A DNA stretch of 64,000 bases from Paraburkholderia caledonica NBRC 102488 (GCF_000685095.1 NZ_BAYE01000003.1:124001-188000), one strand, 5' to 3'; positions 1-9,656 are shown, counted from the first letter of the stretch. Notes: generated by a model from the sequence alone, not told the origin. Numbers and translations: made by a program.

Positions 1-1
1 A

Positions 2-1276
2 GGCATCGACGTCGCGGTCGGCATGCTCGCGCTCGCGTTGATGCTGGTGCAGAGCAGGCAACTCACGGTAATCGCCGTGCTGATTTTCATGGTCTACGTG
101 GCGGTGTCGTTCGCGCTCTTTTCGCGCATGCGCGACACGCATGCGCTGGTGCTGGAGGAGTCGGCGCGCTGCGACGACACGCTTATCGAAACGATCCGCG
201 CGGCTTCGTTGATCAAGCTGTCGCAGGGCGAGGCGCGGCGCACGGCGATCTTCATGGCGAAATATCGCGCGTATATGGCGGCGTTGGTGAAGAACAGCCG
301 CCTCGCGAGCGCACGCGACGCGATCCTCAAACTTGTGGACTACGCGGACATGATCGCGGTGAGCTGGTTCGCCGCGCGTCTGATGCTGAGCGGCACGATT
401 TCGGTGGGCGTCTTCTATTCGTTTCTGATCTACAAGTCGCTGCTGTCAGAGCGCTTTGCGCGAGCCGTCAATGCAGCCTTCGAATATTTCATGCTGAGTG
501 TTCCGGTTGCGCGCGTGGGCGATATCGTCGATGGCGAAGCGGAGCGATACACCGAGCCCGGTGAGATGCATAAGGCCGTCGAGGTGCGAACGTTCGAGCG
601 CATCGATGTGCGCGGCGTCACGTTTCGCTACGGCGTTTCGGATCAACCGGTGCTCAAAGACGCGAACATCGTGATCCGGCGGGGCGACAAGATTGTGATT
701 ACCGGCGCGTCGGGAAGCGGCAAGTCGACGCTCTTCAAGCTGCTTGCCGCAGCCGAGCCGTTGCAGGAAGGCGAGATCACGCTAAACGGGATCGCCTGGC
801 CGAATCTCAGCGTCGATGAAATCCGACGACATGCCGTTCATATGCGGCAGGGCGATCTGATCCTGCACGGCTCGATTGCCGACAACGTCTCACTTTTCGC
901 GGGCAATGCGGACGAGGCGCGCATTCATGCATTGCTGGACGACGTCGGCTTGCTGCCCGATGTCATGCGCCTGCCGATGCGCACGCGCACGGTGATTAGC
1001 GACACGATCGCGAATATTTCGGCGGGCCAGCGGCAAAGACTGCTGCTCGCGCGAGCGTTGTATCAGCAACGGGAACTGCTGCTGCTCGATGAGCCGACTT
1101 CGAACCTCGACCCCGCATCCGTGCGGCATGTTGTCGACTTGTTGCTGCGTCTGGACCGCACGGTGGTCGTGATTACGCATGACATGTCGCTCGCGTCGGC
1201 GTTCGACACGCGCTATCGATTGGTCGATGGTGAATTGCTATCCGAGGCTCGCGAAGGAGTTCTGGCGGATGAATAA
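2..1276 (+). CDS. ABC exporter, peptidase/colicin-V-type (RaxB/CvaB-like), C-terminal part; 5' end outside window
   Basis: The reading frame is open from base 2, so the true start and the N-terminal part (in this family often a C39 peptidase domain) lie outside the window. What remains is the second half of the transmembrane domain, with hydrophobic helices in about the first 160 visible residues, followed by a complete ATPase domain. The ATPase has a Walker A motif GASGSGKST (nt 704-730), a signature ISAGQRQR, and a Walker B followed by LLLLDEPTSNLD. The protein should dimerise in the inner membrane and power export of a substrate through a periplasmic adaptor and an outer-membrane channel. 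It overlaps the TolC-like gene by 8 nt, which fits a type I secretion operon. Assignment to the peptidase-containing bacteriocin/colicin V branch is from overall resemblance of the membrane part; the peptidase itself cannot be seen. Confidence 0.85.
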   Translation, partial: GIDVAVGMLALALMLVQSRQLTVIAVLIFMVYVAVSFALFSRMRDTHALVLEESARCDDTLIETIRAASLIKLSQGEARRTAIFMAKYRAYMAALVKNSRLASARDAILKLVDYADMIAVSWFAARLMLSGTISVGVFYSFLIYKSLLSERFARAVNAAFEYFMLSVPVARVGDIVDGEAERYTEPGEMHKAVEVRTFERIDVRGVTFRYGVSDQPVLKDANIVIRRGDKIVITGASGSGKSTLFKLLAAAEPLQEGEITLNGIAWPNLSVDEIRRHAVHMRQGDLILHGSIADNVSLFAGNADEARIHALLDDVGLLPDVMRLPMRTRTVISDTIANISAGQRQRLLLARALYQQRELLLLDEPTSNLDPASVRHVVDLLLRLDRTVVVITHDMSLASAFDTRYRLVDGELLSEAREGVLADE

Positions 1277-2804
1277 ACGCGCGATCGCGGGCGCACTGCT
1301 TGTGTTCAGCGGTGTGGCTTACGCAGAGGCCGCAGCGGCTGTCGATCTGCTCACCGTGGTGGAGCAGAGCACCGATCACGACGCGGATCTGGCAGCGTTT
1401 CGCGCCGGATCGAGAGCCGCAGGCGAGGCCTTGCCGAAAGCCCGCGCGGCGCTGCTGCCGCAGCTGGCGGCGGGTTGGGGGCGGGCATACAACAGCACGG
1501 TAACCGAGGGCGTTCCGAACACCCACTACTGGCAGAACGGGTGGACTGTCGCGCTTACGCAGCCGGTTTTCGACTGGAGCAGATGGACCACCTATAAGCA
1601 GGCGGATTTCGTTCAGGCGCGCGGCGCGGTCGATCTCGCGCGTGCGCAGCAATCGGCCATTCTGCGAGCCGTGCAAACGTACTTCGACGAACTCGCAGCG
1701 GAGGACGAACTGACACGCGCCGACGACTACACGGCGGCGCTGGATGTGCACCTGGAAGAACTGCGGCGTCGGCGGCGTGCCGGTGAGGCTACGGTGATCG
1801 ACTTGCAGGAAGCCGAGGCGGCTTGCGAACAGGCGCGGTCGCAACAGTTGGACGCCCGGGACGACTTGAAGTTGAAACGGCTCGCGCTGGAACATCTGAC
1901 TGGGCAGCGGTTTGCGGGGCTGTCACGCTTGTCGGACGCTGCTGTCATGCCAGGACTGTACCCGGAAGATATGGAAAGCTGGGCCTCGCAAGCCGAGGCG
2001 CACGACTACACGGTGCAACTAAAGCAGATCGACCGGCGCATTGCAGAACTCGAGGTCGAGAAGGCTCGCGCAGCGCGGTTACCGGTCGTGAATCTGACGG
2101 CGAGCCATACGCCAGCCGGCGCAGCGTCCGGCTACATCCGCCCGACAACGACAACGACGGCGATGCTGTCCGTGAGCATTCCCATTTTCGAAGGTGGTGC
2201 AACGAGCGCGAACATCGACGAAAAACTGGCACTCGAAGATAGGGCGCAGGACGAACTGGTTGCGGCGACACGGTTGGCGGGGGCGAGCGCACGGGAATAC
2301 TGGTCGCGCTTTCTTGCCGGCGTCGCCCGGGTGGAAGCACTGTCGCGATCGGTGCAGAGTTCGCGCGCTGCGCTTGACGCGACGAAGGTCGGCTATCGCG
2401 TGGGCAGTCGCGGGAGCGCGGATGTGCTGCGGGCATCTGACGCGTTTTTCGCGAATCGCCGTGATCTCATTCGGGCACGGTATGCAACAGTCGTCGGGCT
2501 TCTTCAACTGAAGGCGGCAACCGCAAGTCTGAATCTCGACGAGGTGGCGCGCGTTAATGAACTGGTGCTGAACGCTCGGGACCGTCAGGCGGTGACTCGC
2601 GTGGATGTGCAACACGCGGTGGTGGATGCCAAAGTGGAGCGGGCGGCGGTTGAGGCAAAGATAGAGACGGCTGCAGCGGGTACTGAGATACCGCGGGCGG
2701 TTGTTGGTACCGATTCTCCACAAAGGGTAGCCGGCACGGCTCCGCAGCCGGCAGCTATTGACGCCGCCGTGCAACGCGCGCTGGGCTCTATTCGCCAGCA
2801 ATAA
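1269..2804 (+). CDS. TolC-family outer-membrane efflux/secretion protein
   Basis: A 511-residue outer-membrane factor that would form the trimeric exit duct of a type I secretion or efflux machine. The start chosen is ATG 1269, preceded by AAGGAG at 1254-1259 and followed by a typical signal peptide (MNKRAIAGALLVFSGVAYAEA). The longer upstream frame has no signal sequence and only overlaps the ABC gene. The body shows the duplicated alpha-helical, Ala/Leu-rich pattern of TolC with an internal repeat around VGYRVGSRGSADVL. It overlaps the upstream ABC exporter by 8 nt, so translation is probably coupled. The C-terminal ~65 residues are odd: they are built of seven consecutive nine-residue units, running to the last two codons. 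The substrate is unknown from this window. Confidence 0.9.
   Translation: MNKRAIAGALLVFSGVAYAEAAAAVDLLTVVEQSTDHDADLAAFRAGSRAAGEALPKARAALLPQLAAGWGRAYNSTVTEGVPNTHYWQNGWTVALTQPVFDWSRWTTYKQADFVQARGAVDLARAQQSAILRAVQTYFDELAAEDELTRADDYTAALDVHLEELRRRRRAGEATVIDLQEAEAACEQARSQQLDARDDLKLKRLALEHLTGQRFAGLSRLSDAAVMPGLYPEDMESWASQAEAHDYTVQLKQIDRRIAELEVEKARAARLPVVNLTASHTPAGAASGYIRPTTTTTAMLSVSIPIFEGGATSANIDEKLALEDRAQDELVAATRLAGASAREYWSRFLAGVARVEALSRSVQSSRAALDATKVGYRVGSRGSADVLRASDAFFANRRDLIRARYATVVGLLQLKAATASLNLDEVARVNELVLNARDRQAVTRVDVQHAVVDAKVERAAVEAKIETAAAGTEIPRAVVGTDSPQRVAGTAPQPAAIDAAVQRALGSIRQQ
2607..2795 (+). repeat. Seven degenerate 27-nt units encoding a nonapeptide-repeat tail
   Basis: Reading in frame from 2607, the end of the TolC-like gene breaks exactly into seven 27-nt units: VQHAVVDAK, VERAAVEAK, IETAAAGTE, IPRAVVGTD, SPQRVAGTA, PQPAAIDAA, VQRALGSIR, followed by QQ and the stop. 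A basic or polar residue at position 3 and small hydrophobics at positions 4-6 recur. The periodicity is read directly; copies are diverged, so this is an old or selected repeat rather than a recent slippage product. Confidence 0.6.
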
Positions 2805-2877
2805 GGCCGACGCGACCTGCGCCGCACTGTTCGTGGCGGGTGGGACCGCCATGCCGAAGTGCTGGCAATCTGAAGAC

Positions 2878-2908
2878 AAAAAACCCCGAGCGGCTAGCGC
2901 CGTCGGGG
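2878..2908 (-). terminator. Intrinsic terminator of ssrA
   Basis: On the minus strand a CCCCGA...TCGGGG stem with an internal GGC/GCC pairing is followed by six T residues. It lies just downstream of the tmRNA 3' end and between two convergent transcripts. Confidence 0.75.
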
Positions 2909-2945
2909 TATTCGTTGAGGCATTGCCATTTGCCTGAAAGGTGTC

Positions 2946-3315
2946 TGGTGGAGGCGGCGGGAATCGAACCCGCGTCCAGAAGCACTCTACGACCAGTTCT
3001 ACATGTTTAGTTCTGTCATTTGATTTAACCATAGTGACGCGGACGAACACGCTGCACTACGGCGATTCACTAGATTTTCGACCCGGACGTCGTGACTCCG
3101 TCAAGGCTTAACTGACGTATATGACCTCTGTCGGTATTGCTACCGGTCTTGCGACTCTAGCCCGTCAGTGAACTAGGCAGAGGACGGCGGCCCTTAGGCT
3201 GCCAGTGCGAACGTATCGTCGTTTGCAGTTACGTTTTTCCCATTGATTAACGAGGTGACGGGTCCTCGACATGCCCTAGCCGCTTCGCAACCCCTGTCGA
3301 AACCAGGTCGCCCCC
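2946..3315 (-). ncRNA. ssrA: Transfer-messenger RNA (tmRNA), one-piece
   Basis: The minus strand begins GGGGGCGACCTGG near 3315 and ends in a tRNA-like acceptor/T arm with GGTTCGATTCCCGCCGCC and an encoded CCA at 2946-2948. Pairing of GGGGGC... with the CGCCTCCACCA end gives the alanine-type acceptor stem. The mRNA-like part is at 3194-3226 and encodes ANDDTFALAA followed by TAA, the form of the degradation tag expected in Burkholderia-like betaproteobacteria. tmRNA with SmpB frees stalled ribosomes and tags the nascent chain for proteolysis. The region just upstream (about 3345-3365) is AT-rich and may hold the promoter, but I could not fix good hexamers. Confidence 0.96.
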
Positions 3316-3432
3316 GCGGTTCGTTGCTCACAACTTCGAGCCAACGTATATTTTACAATAGATTGACGGCCGTGTCTTGGCCCATGCCTGGCTGATGTGA
3401 CCTGCGCGTCGGGCCCGTGCCGGGGCCGGTTG

Positions 3433-4146
3433 CTAACCGATGTCGCGAAGCAGCTTCTGCAGTTCGGCAGGCGACTGCACGACATGCTGCGCATGCCATT
3501 GCGTCGGCGGAATATCGTCGCCGCAGTAGCCGTAGGCCGCAGCCACCGTCTTCATGCCGGCAGCGAAGCCCGCCTGCACGTCGCGCAAATCGTCGCCGAC
3601 GTAGACGACGCGCTCGGGCGTCACATCGAGTTCGCGAGCCGCGTGCAGCAACGGCGCCGGGTGTGGTTTCGAATGCGGAGTCGTATCGCCGCTGACCACG
3701 CAGCCTGCCCGCTCTTCCAGACCCAGTTGCGCGACCAGCGGTTCCGTGAGCCGCGCCACCTTGTTCGTGACGATGCCCCAGCGCACGCCCCGCGCGTCGA
3801 GTTCATCGAGCAGTTCGGGAATGCCGGGAAAGAGCGTGGTTTCGATGCAAAGGTCCGCTTCGTAGTTGGCGAGGAACTCCTCGCGCATCGACGCGAACTC
3901 GTGGTCGTCCGGCCCAATGCCGAACGCCCCGCCGATCAGCCCTCGCGCGCCAGCCGACGCGAGCGGCCGTAGTCTGTCGAGCGGGACCATATCCAGCCCG
4001 CGATCATGGCGCATCTTGTTGACGGCGGCGGCAAGGTCTGGCGCCGTATCGGCCAGCGTGCCGTCGAGGTCGAACAGCACGGCTTGGCAAAGACCAAGTG
4101 CGTCTTCGTGGTCTTCGCGTTGGGGCAGGGGCGTAGGATCGCTCAT
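3433..4146 (-). CDS. gph: Phosphoglycolate phosphatase (HAD family)
   Basis: A 237-residue HAD-superfamily phosphatase predicted to dephosphorylate 2-phosphoglycolate, a by-product of oxygenase activity and DNA 3'-end repair. HAD motif I is VLFDLDGTLADT near residue 24, with the nucleophile and acid aspartates DxD. Motif II is the IVTNK region, motif III the lysine in HSKPHP, and motif IV the GDDLRD near residue 190. Length is normal for Gph. It lies 29 nt downstream of ubiG on the same strand, the usual ubiG-gph pairing. Substrate specificity is inferred from family and context; HAD enzymes are often promiscuous. Confidence 0.9.
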   Translation of the reverse strand: MSDPTPLPQREDHEDALGLCQAVLFDLDGTLADTAPDLAAAVNKMRHDRGLDMVPLDRLRPLASAGARGLIGGAFGIGPDDHEFASMREEFLANYEADLCIETTLFPGIPELLDELDARGVRWGIVTNKVARLTEPLVAQLGLEERAGCVVSGDTTPHSKPHPAPLLHAARELDVTPERVVYVGDDLRDVQAGFAAGMKTVAAAYGYCGDDIPPTQWHAQHVVQSPAELQKLLRDIG

Positions 4147-4175
4147 CGATTGGATTGGGTCGGCGTTCTGGCGGA

Positions 4176-4874
4176 TCAGGCGTCGCGGCGGCAGGCGAGC
4201 ATGTAGTTCACACTCGTGTCTGCGGCAAGCGCGAAGTGCTTGCTGAGCGGGTTATAGACGATACCCTTGATGTCTGCTGTGCGCAGGCCGGCGGCTCGCA
4301 CGAAGCCCGCGAGTTCAGACGGACGGATAAAACGCGCGTAGTCGTGCGTGCCTTTGGGCAGCATGCGCGCAATGTATTCCGCGCCGATCACCGCAAACAG
4401 GTATGACTTCACGTTACGGTTGAGCGTGGAAAAGAACACCCAGCCGCCCGGTTTGACGAGCGTCTTGCACGCCTCGACGATCGCTGCGGGCTGCGGCACG
4501 TGTTCGAGCATTTCCATGCAGGTGACCACGTCGTAGGTGCCCGGTTCACGCGCGGCGAGCGCCTCGGCGGCGATCTCCTCGTAATTAACCGTTACACCGC
4601 TTTCAAGGCTGTGAAGATCTGCGACGCCAAGAGCTTCGCTCGACAGGTCGATTCCTTTGACGTGCGCGCCCAGGCCAGCCATTGACTCGGACAGAATGCC
4701 GCCGCCGCAACCGATGTCCAGCACGTGCTTGCCAGCTAGATGAGCGTGGGCGTCTATCCAGTTCAAGCGAACGGGGTTGAGTTCATGCAGCGGTTTGAAC
4801 TCGGCGTTTGGGTCCCACCAACGATGCGCAAGGTCGCTGAATTTCTGTAGTTCGTGGGGATCGGCGTTGGTCAT
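4176..4874 (-). CDS. ubiG: Ubiquinone biosynthesis bifunctional O-methyltransferase
   Basis: UbiG performs both O-methylations in ubiquinone synthesis with S-adenosylmethionine. The chosen start at 4874 ([12 protein letters not shown]) gives 232 residues, the usual UbiG length. The open frame extends further upstream to about 5099, but that part is not UbiG-like and runs into the ompA terminator. The SAM-binding motif I is VLDIGCGGG near residue 58, followed by the acidic GIDLS and the motif [11 protein letters not shown] typical of this family. It is followed by gph after 29 nt, so the two are probably cotranscribed. Confidence 0.94.
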   Translation of the reverse strand: MTNADPHELQKFSDLAHRWWDPNAEFKPLHELNPVRLNWIDAHAHLAGKHVLDIGCGGGILSESMAGLGAHVKGIDLSSEALGVADLHSLESGVTVNYEEIAAEALAAREPGTYDVVTCMEMLEHVPQPAAIVEACKTLVKPGGWVFFSTLNRNVKSYLFAVIGAEYIARMLPKGTHDYARFIRPSELAGFVRAAGLRTADIKGIVYNPLSKHFALAADTSVNYMLACRRDA

Positions 4875-5027
4875 GGCGAAGCTGCCTCGATGAGAGCGGT
4901 GAGCGGGCGCTCGAGGATAAACCCGGAGTATATAGGCGAGGGGCCGGGGCGGCAAAATGCCGCCCGCGCGTGCAAGCGGTTGGCGGCGCTCGCCTGGCTT
5001 GATCGGCGATCTGCGCAGTCTGCGCAT

Positions 5028-5055
5028 AAAAAAAGCCCCGCTGAGCGGGGCTTTT
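5028..5055 (-). terminator. Intrinsic terminator of the ompA-like gene
   Basis: A perfect AAGCCCCGCT/AGCGGGGCTT hairpin with T residues on both sides. On the minus strand the run of seven T makes a strong terminator just after the OmpA-like stop, separating it from ubiG. Confidence 0.85.
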
Positions 5056-5076
5056 CGTACTGCGGTAGTTTGTAGC

Positions 5077-5724
5077 TTACTGCTTCGAAGTACCGACAAC
5101 TTCGACTTCCACGCGACGATCCGGTGCGAGGCAGGCGATCAGTTGCTTGCGGTTCTTCTGGTTGCAGCCGGTCGTGACCGGGTTGCGCTTGCCCTTGCCT
5201 TCCGTGTAGATACGGTTGGATTCGATGCCCTTGCTGACGAGGTATGCCTTCACAGCTTGAGCGCGACGCAGCGACAGACGGTCGTTGTACTTGTCCGAAC
5301 CGATGCGGTCCGTGTAACCCGTTGCCACGACGACTTCGAGGTTCAAGCCCTGGATCTTCGATGCCAGATCGTCCAGCTTTTCCTTGCCAGCCGGCTTCAG
5401 GATAGCCTTGTCGAAGTCGAACAGTGCGTCAGCCTGATACGTGATTTTCTGGCTGGTGATGGCCGGTGCCGGTGCGACCGGTGCCGGCGGCGTCGGAGCC
5501 TGGGCAACCAGTGCGCCGTCGCACTTTGCGTTAGCCGTTGCCGGCGTCCAGAATGCATCGCGCCAGCAAAGCTCGTTCGTGCCGTTCATCCACACGTATT
5601 CGCCAGTACCATTCACCCAGTTGTCATTGGTAGCTTGTCGCGACGCCGGCACCGACTGTGCCATTGCGGATGCAGCCATAACTGCGGTAGCTGCAATGAA
5701 CGCGAGCTTTGAAAGTTTATTCAT
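5077..5724 (-). CDS. ompA: OmpA-family outer-membrane/peptidoglycan-associated protein
   Basis: A 215-residue exported protein. It has a signal peptide (cleavage expected after AMAQ, about residue 23), a short N-terminal region with Trp/Asn/Gly-rich [13 protein letters not shown], a Pro/Ala linker near residues 76-90 and a C-terminal OmpA-like peptidoglycan-binding domain. The domain carries the hallmark [10 protein letters not shown] and [12 protein letters not shown] motifs. Two cysteines in the C-terminal domain (GCNQK, IACL) could form a disulphide. There is no eight-stranded OmpA barrel, so the protein is shorter than E. coli OmpA. A strong Shine-Dalgarno (GAGGAGAAAT) precedes the start. 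Gene symbol is by family similarity only. Confidence 0.88.
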   Translation of the reverse strand: MNKLSKLAFIAATAVMAASAMAQSVPASRQATNDNWVNGTGEYVWMNGTNELCWRDAFWTPATANAKCDGALVAQAPTPPAPVAPAPAITSQKITYQADALFDFDKAILKPAGKEKLDDLASKIQGLNLEVVVATGYTDRIGSDKYNDRLSLRRAQAVKAYLVSKGIESNRIYTEGKGKRNPVTTGCNQKNRKQLIACLAPDRRVEVEVVGTSKQ

Positions 5725-5800
5725 ATTTCTCCTCTCGAATTTGAGATTACCGCAGGTTTACTGCGAGCCTGTTGACGAAGACAAGTCATACATTGCTCGA

Positions 5801-5830
5801 AGTATAACATTGGTGCCAAACAAAAAACGC
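5801..5830 (-). promoter_or_regulatory. Candidate sigma-70 promoter of the ompA-like gene
   Basis: On the minus strand there is a near-consensus -10 TATACT (5801-5806) preceded by a T-rich stretch with a weak -35 (GTTTTT) at about 17 nt. It lies about 77 nt upstream of the OmpA-like start. The -35 match is poor. Confidence 0.4.
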
Positions 5831-6160
5831 TGTGTGTAGACTTCGAGCAGTGTCTGACTCTTTGTGCGTTGGCATTTTGCCATATCGTTCCCTTCCGACG
5901 ATAAAAAAATCCGCCCCCGATCAAATCGCCTTCCAATTGTGGTGCATGCGCAACAGAACCGATCGCCCGGAGCGTCCCGCCAGTCATGGCTGAGCGCGAA
6001 ATTGCCCCACGCATTAATCGAGCCTGGTCGGCCCGGATATGGGGCATTTCAACCCCGCTCTGGCGCCTCTGCCGAGCACTCGCTAATAGGTATACGTGCG
6101 ACCGTCGGGCGCGGATGACCGGCATGTTAGAATCGCGTGATGCGTTGCGCCTGCAATGCT
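5831..6160. other. Intergenic region between divergent ompA-like gene and gyrA
   Basis: This part of the 487-nt gap holds no convincing gene; short open frames here lack a ribosome binding site and recognisable sequence. It includes an AT-rich patch around 5860-5940. A possible gyrA -10 (TAGAAT, 6128-6133) is visible, but no good -35 at the right distance. Confidence 0.4.
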
Positions 6161-6198
6161 TACGCGAAGGCGCCGTCTTCCCGTCGCCTTCGCACGTA
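6161..6198 (+). other. Hairpin in the gyrA leader
   Basis: GCGAAGGCG and CGCCTTCGC form a nine-pair stem with a 12-nt loop, extended by TAC/GTA with a small bulge. It ends 13 nt before the gyrA ATG and has no T-run, so it is not a terminator. Confidence 0.5.
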
Positions 6199-6211
6199 AA
6201 AGATACGGATA

Positions 6212-8848
6212 ATGGATCAATTCGCCAAAGAGACTCTGCCAATCTCCCTAGAGGAGGAAATGCGCCGTTCGTATCTCGATTACGCGATGAGCGTGATCGT
6301 AGGGCGTGCGCTTCCCGACGTTCGCGATGGCCTGAAGCCGGTCCACCGGCGCGTGCTTTACGCGATGCACGAACTGAACAACGACTGGAACCGCGCGTAC
6401 AAGAAGTCGGCGCGTATCGTCGGCGACGTCATCGGTAAGTACCACCCGCACGGCGACACGGCTGTATACGACACCATCGTCCGGATGGCGCAAGACTTCT
6501 CGCTGCGCTACATGCTCGTAGACGGCCAGGGCAACTTCGGTTCGGTCGACGGCGATAACGCCGCGGCCATGCGATACACCGAAATCCGCATGGCCAAGAT
6601 CGGCCACGAGCTGCTTGCCGACATCGACAAGGAAACGGTCGACTTCACGCCGAACTACGACGGCAGCGAGAACGAGCCGGCCATTCTGCCCGCGCGCATT
6701 CCCAATCTGCTGATCAACGGCTCGTCGGGTATCGCGGTCGGCATGGCGACCAACATTCCGCCGCACAACCTGAACGAGGTGGTCGACGCATGCCAGCACC
6801 TGCTCAGAAACCCCGAAGCCACGATTGACGAGCTGATCGAGATCGTTCCGGCCCCCGATTTTCCGACCGCCGGCATCATCTACGGCGTGGCGGGCGTGCG
6901 CGACGGCTACCGAACCGGCCGTGGCCGCGTGGTAATGCGCGCGCTGACGCACTTCGAAGAGATCGATCGCGGCCAGCGCATGTCGATCATCGTCGACGAA
7001 TTGCCGTATCAGGTGAACAAACGCTCGCTTCTCGAGCGTATTGCCGAACTCGTCAACGAGAAAAAGCTGGAAGGCATCTCCGACATCCGCGACGAGTCCG
7101 ACAAGAGCGGTATGCGCGTCGTGATCGAGCTGAAGCGCGGCGAAGTGCCGGAAGTCGTCCTGAACAATCTGTACAAGGCGACCCAGCTTCAGGACACTTT
7201 CGGCATGAACATGGTCGCGCTGGTCGACGGCCAGCCGAAGCTGCTGAATCTGAAGGAGATGTTGTCGTGCTTCCTGTCGCATCGCCGGGAAGTGCTGACG
7301 CGGCGCACTGTTTACGAACTGCGCAAAGCTCGCGAACGTGGGCATGTGCTCGAGGGCCTGGCCGTTGCGCTCGCCAATATCGACGAGTTCATCGCGATCA
7401 TCAAGGCCGCGCCGACTCCGCCCATCGCAAAGCAGGAATTGATGGCGCGTCCGTGGGATTCCTCCCTGGTGCGAGAAATGTTGTCGCGCGCCGAAACGGA
7501 AAACGCGTCGGCCGGTGGCCGCGAAGCCTATCGTCCTGACGGATTGAATCCGTCCTTCGGTATGCAGTCGGACGGTCTCTACCGCTTGTCCGACACCCAG
7601 GCTCAGGAAATTCTGCAGATGCGTCTGCAACGGCTGACCGGCCTGGAGCAGGACAAGATCATTGGCGAGTATCGCGACGTCATGGCGCAGATCGCCGATC
7701 TGTTGGACATCCTGGCGCGCCCGGAGCGGATTACGGCGATCATCGTCGACGAACTCACGTCGATCAAGTCGGAATTCGGCGACGCGCGCCGCTCGAAGAT
7801 CGAACTGAACGCAACCGAGCTGAACACCGAAGATCTGATCACGCCGCAAGAAATGGTCGTGACCATGTCGCACGCCGGTTACGTCAAATCGCAGCCGTTG
7901 TCCGAATATCGCGCCCAGAAGCGCGGCGGTCGCGGCAAGCAGGCGACTTCCATGAAGGAAGACGACTGGATCGACACGCTGTTCATCGCGAACACGCACG
8001 ACCATATTCTGTGCTTCTCGAACCGCGGCCGTGTGTATTGGGTCAAGGTCTACGAAGTGCCGCAGGGTTCGCGGAACTCGCGCGGTCGTCCGATCGTCAA
8101 TATGTTCCCGCTGCTGGAAGGCGAGAAGATCACGGTCGTGCTGCCGGTCAAGGAATTTTCCGCAGACAAGTTCGTGTTCATGGCAACCGCGTTAGGAACG
8201 GTAAAGAAGACGCCGCTCGAAGCCTTCAGCCGACCGTTGCGCAAGGGTATTATCGCGGTCGGTCTCGATGACGGCGATTACCTGATCGGCGCCGCTATCA
8301 CAGACGGTCAACACGACGTCATGCTGTTCTCCGATTCTGGCAAGGCAGTCCGCTTCGACGAAAACGACGTGCGGCCAATGGGACGCGAGGCGCGCGGCGT
8401 GCGCGGCATGCAGCTCGAAGACGGACAGAACGTGATCGCGTTGCTGGTGGCGGGCGACGAGCAGCAGTCGGTGCTCACGGCTACGGAAAACGGCTTCGGC
8501 AAACGCACGCCGATCACAGAGTACACGCGTCACGGTCGCGGCACGAAGGGCATGATCGCGATCCAGACGTCGGAGCGCAACGGCAAGGTCGTTGCGGCCA
8601 CGCTGGTCGATCAGGAAGCGCAGATCATGCTGATCACCAATACGGGCGTGCTTATCCGTACGCGCGTGTCGGAAATTCGAGAAATGGGCCGTGCAACCCA
8701 AGGTGTTACACTCATCAGCCTTGACGAAGGGACCAAGCTTTCAGGTCTGCAACAGGTTGCCGAAGCAGAAGCAGACGTCGATGTGGAAGGCGACGCCGAA
8801 GGTCCCGCCGACGGCAGCAACGACGTCGAAGACGGCGGTGCGGCCTGA
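6212..8848 (+). CDS. gyrA: DNA gyrase subunit A
   Basis: The 878-residue breakage-reunion subunit of DNA gyrase, which with GyrB introduces negative supercoils. The catalytic tyrosine is Y122 in [10 protein letters not shown]. The quinolone-determining region reads [11 protein letters not shown], with Thr83 and Asp87. Thr83 is the common form in Burkholderia and Pseudomonas, so no resistance substitution is indicated at either position. The GyrA box is QKRGGRG near residue 569, opening the beta-pinwheel C-terminal domain. The protein has an insertion after about residue 430 (TENASAGG...GMQSDGLY) relative to the E. coli layout and an acidic Asp/Glu/Gly-rich tail. It is transcribed in the same direction as the serC cluster. 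Confidence 0.97.
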   Translation: MDQFAKETLPISLEEEMRRSYLDYAMSVIVGRALPDVRDGLKPVHRRVLYAMHELNNDWNRAYKKSARIVGDVIGKYHPHGDTAVYDTIVRMAQDFSLRYMLVDGQGNFGSVDGDNAAAMRYTEIRMAKIGHELLADIDKETVDFTPNYDGSENEPAILPARIPNLLINGSSGIAVGMATNIPPHNLNEVVDACQHLLRNPEATIDELIEIVPAPDFPTAGIIYGVAGVRDGYRTGRGRVVMRALTHFEEIDRGQRMSIIVDELPYQVNKRSLLERIAELVNEKKLEGISDIRDESDKSGMRVVIELKRGEVPEVVLNNLYKATQLQDTFGMNMVALVDGQPKLLNLKEMLSCFLSHRREVLTRRTVYELRKARERGHVLEGLAVALANIDEFIAIIKAAPTPPIAKQELMARPWDSSLVREMLSRAETENASAGGREAYRPDGLNPSFGMQSDGLYRLSDTQAQEILQMRLQRLTGLEQDKIIGEYRDVMAQIADLLDILARPERITAIIVDELTSIKSEFGDARRSKIELNATELNTEDLITPQEMVVTMSHAGYVKSQPLSEYRAQKRGGRGKQATSMKEDDWIDTLFIANTHDHILCFSNRGRVYWVKVYEVPQGSRNSRGRPIVNMFPLLEGEKITVVLPVKEFSADKFVFMATALGTVKKTPLEAFSRPLRKGIIAVGLDDGDYLIGAAITDGQHDVMLFSDSGKAVRFDENDVRPMGREARGVRGMQLEDGQNVIALLVAGDEQQSVLTATENGFGKRTPITEYTRHGRGTKGMIAIQTSERNGKVVAATLVDQEAQIMLITNTGVLIRTRVSEIREMGRATQGVTLISLDEGTKLSGLQQVAEAEADVDVEGDAEGPADGSNDVEDGGAA

Positions 8849-8967
8849 CCTGCGTCGCGGCTTGTGCATTCGTTAACCGGTTGAAAGCTGCGCAGGAAAC
8901 AATAGCGTGTCGGGCCGACATGCTTTCTGCGCGGCAAGCAGTTCAAGTCAATTTCTATTAGGGAGTA

Positions 8968-9573
8968 ATGATGCAGAAACGATTTAAACAACTGGCGTTG
9001 CTGGCTGCCCTCGTGCCGACGTTTGCAATGGCTCAAGCGCTTCAGAGCCAGGCTCCGTCGGCTCCGGCTGCTGCCGCAGCACCGGTTGATCCGGCCAAGC
9101 AGGCTGCAATCAAGGACCTGCTGGACGCAATCGACGCGCAGAAGCTCGTCGGCGCAATCGGCAACAGCGCGCAAATGCAAGCAAAGCAGCTGGTCCCGGC
9201 TATCCTTTCGGACGCGCTGAGCGAGAACAAGACGATGACGGACAAGCAGAAGCAGGCTTCCGTCCCGACGCTGCAAAAGAACGCAGTGCCGAAGCTGGTT
9301 GACGGCGCAGGCCAGGTCTTCGCGACGGACAGCTTCCGCCAGGACGCAATGCAAGCTCAGTACGATGCTTACGCAAAGTACTACAGCACGTCGGAAATCA
9401 AAGATCTGACCACGTTCTATAAGAGCCCGACGGGCCGCAAGTTCATCCAGGTTCAGGACCAGGTTGGCCGCGACGTCGTCAACGGCTTGATGCAAAAGTA
9501 CATGCCGCAATCGATCAAGGCGACGCGTGACCAGGCTGACAAGGAAGTCGCTTCGGTCAAGCCGGCTAAGTAA
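8968..9573 (+). CDS. Exported DUF2059-family protein
   Basis: A 201-residue secreted or periplasmic protein of unknown function. A signal peptide (cleavage about at AMAQA, residue 24) is followed by an Ala/Pro-rich linker and a helical domain with the DUF2059 pattern (YAKYYSTSEIKDLTTFYKSPTGRKF). Two adjacent ATG codons (8968 and 8971) follow AGGGAG; either could be the start. It sits between gyrA and serC and is closed by a strong terminator, so it is probably its own transcription unit or the end of the gyrA unit. No catalytic residues are evident. Confidence 0.85.
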   Translation: MMQKRFKQLALLAALVPTFAMAQALQSQAPSAPAAAAAPVDPAKQAAIKDLLDAIDAQKLVGAIGNSAQMQAKQLVPAILSDALSENKTMTDKQKQASVPTLQKNAVPKLVDGAGQVFATDSFRQDAMQAQYDAYAKYYSTSEIKDLTTFYKSPTGRKFIQVQDQVGRDVVNGLMQKYMPQSIKATRDQADKEVASVKPAK

Positions 9574-9656
9574 AGCCTCGGGCGAAGACTGCGCTCGCGC
9601 GCCAGTGGCGGCCCGTCGCAGGGCCGCCGGTTTGGCGGGTTCGCGGGGACAGTGCG

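Noticed and set aside
6212-6500. Quinolone-resistance mutation in GyrA (Thr83)
   Set aside because: Thr83 is the usual residue in Burkholderia and Pseudomonas and Asp87 is intact, so no resistance change can be claimed.
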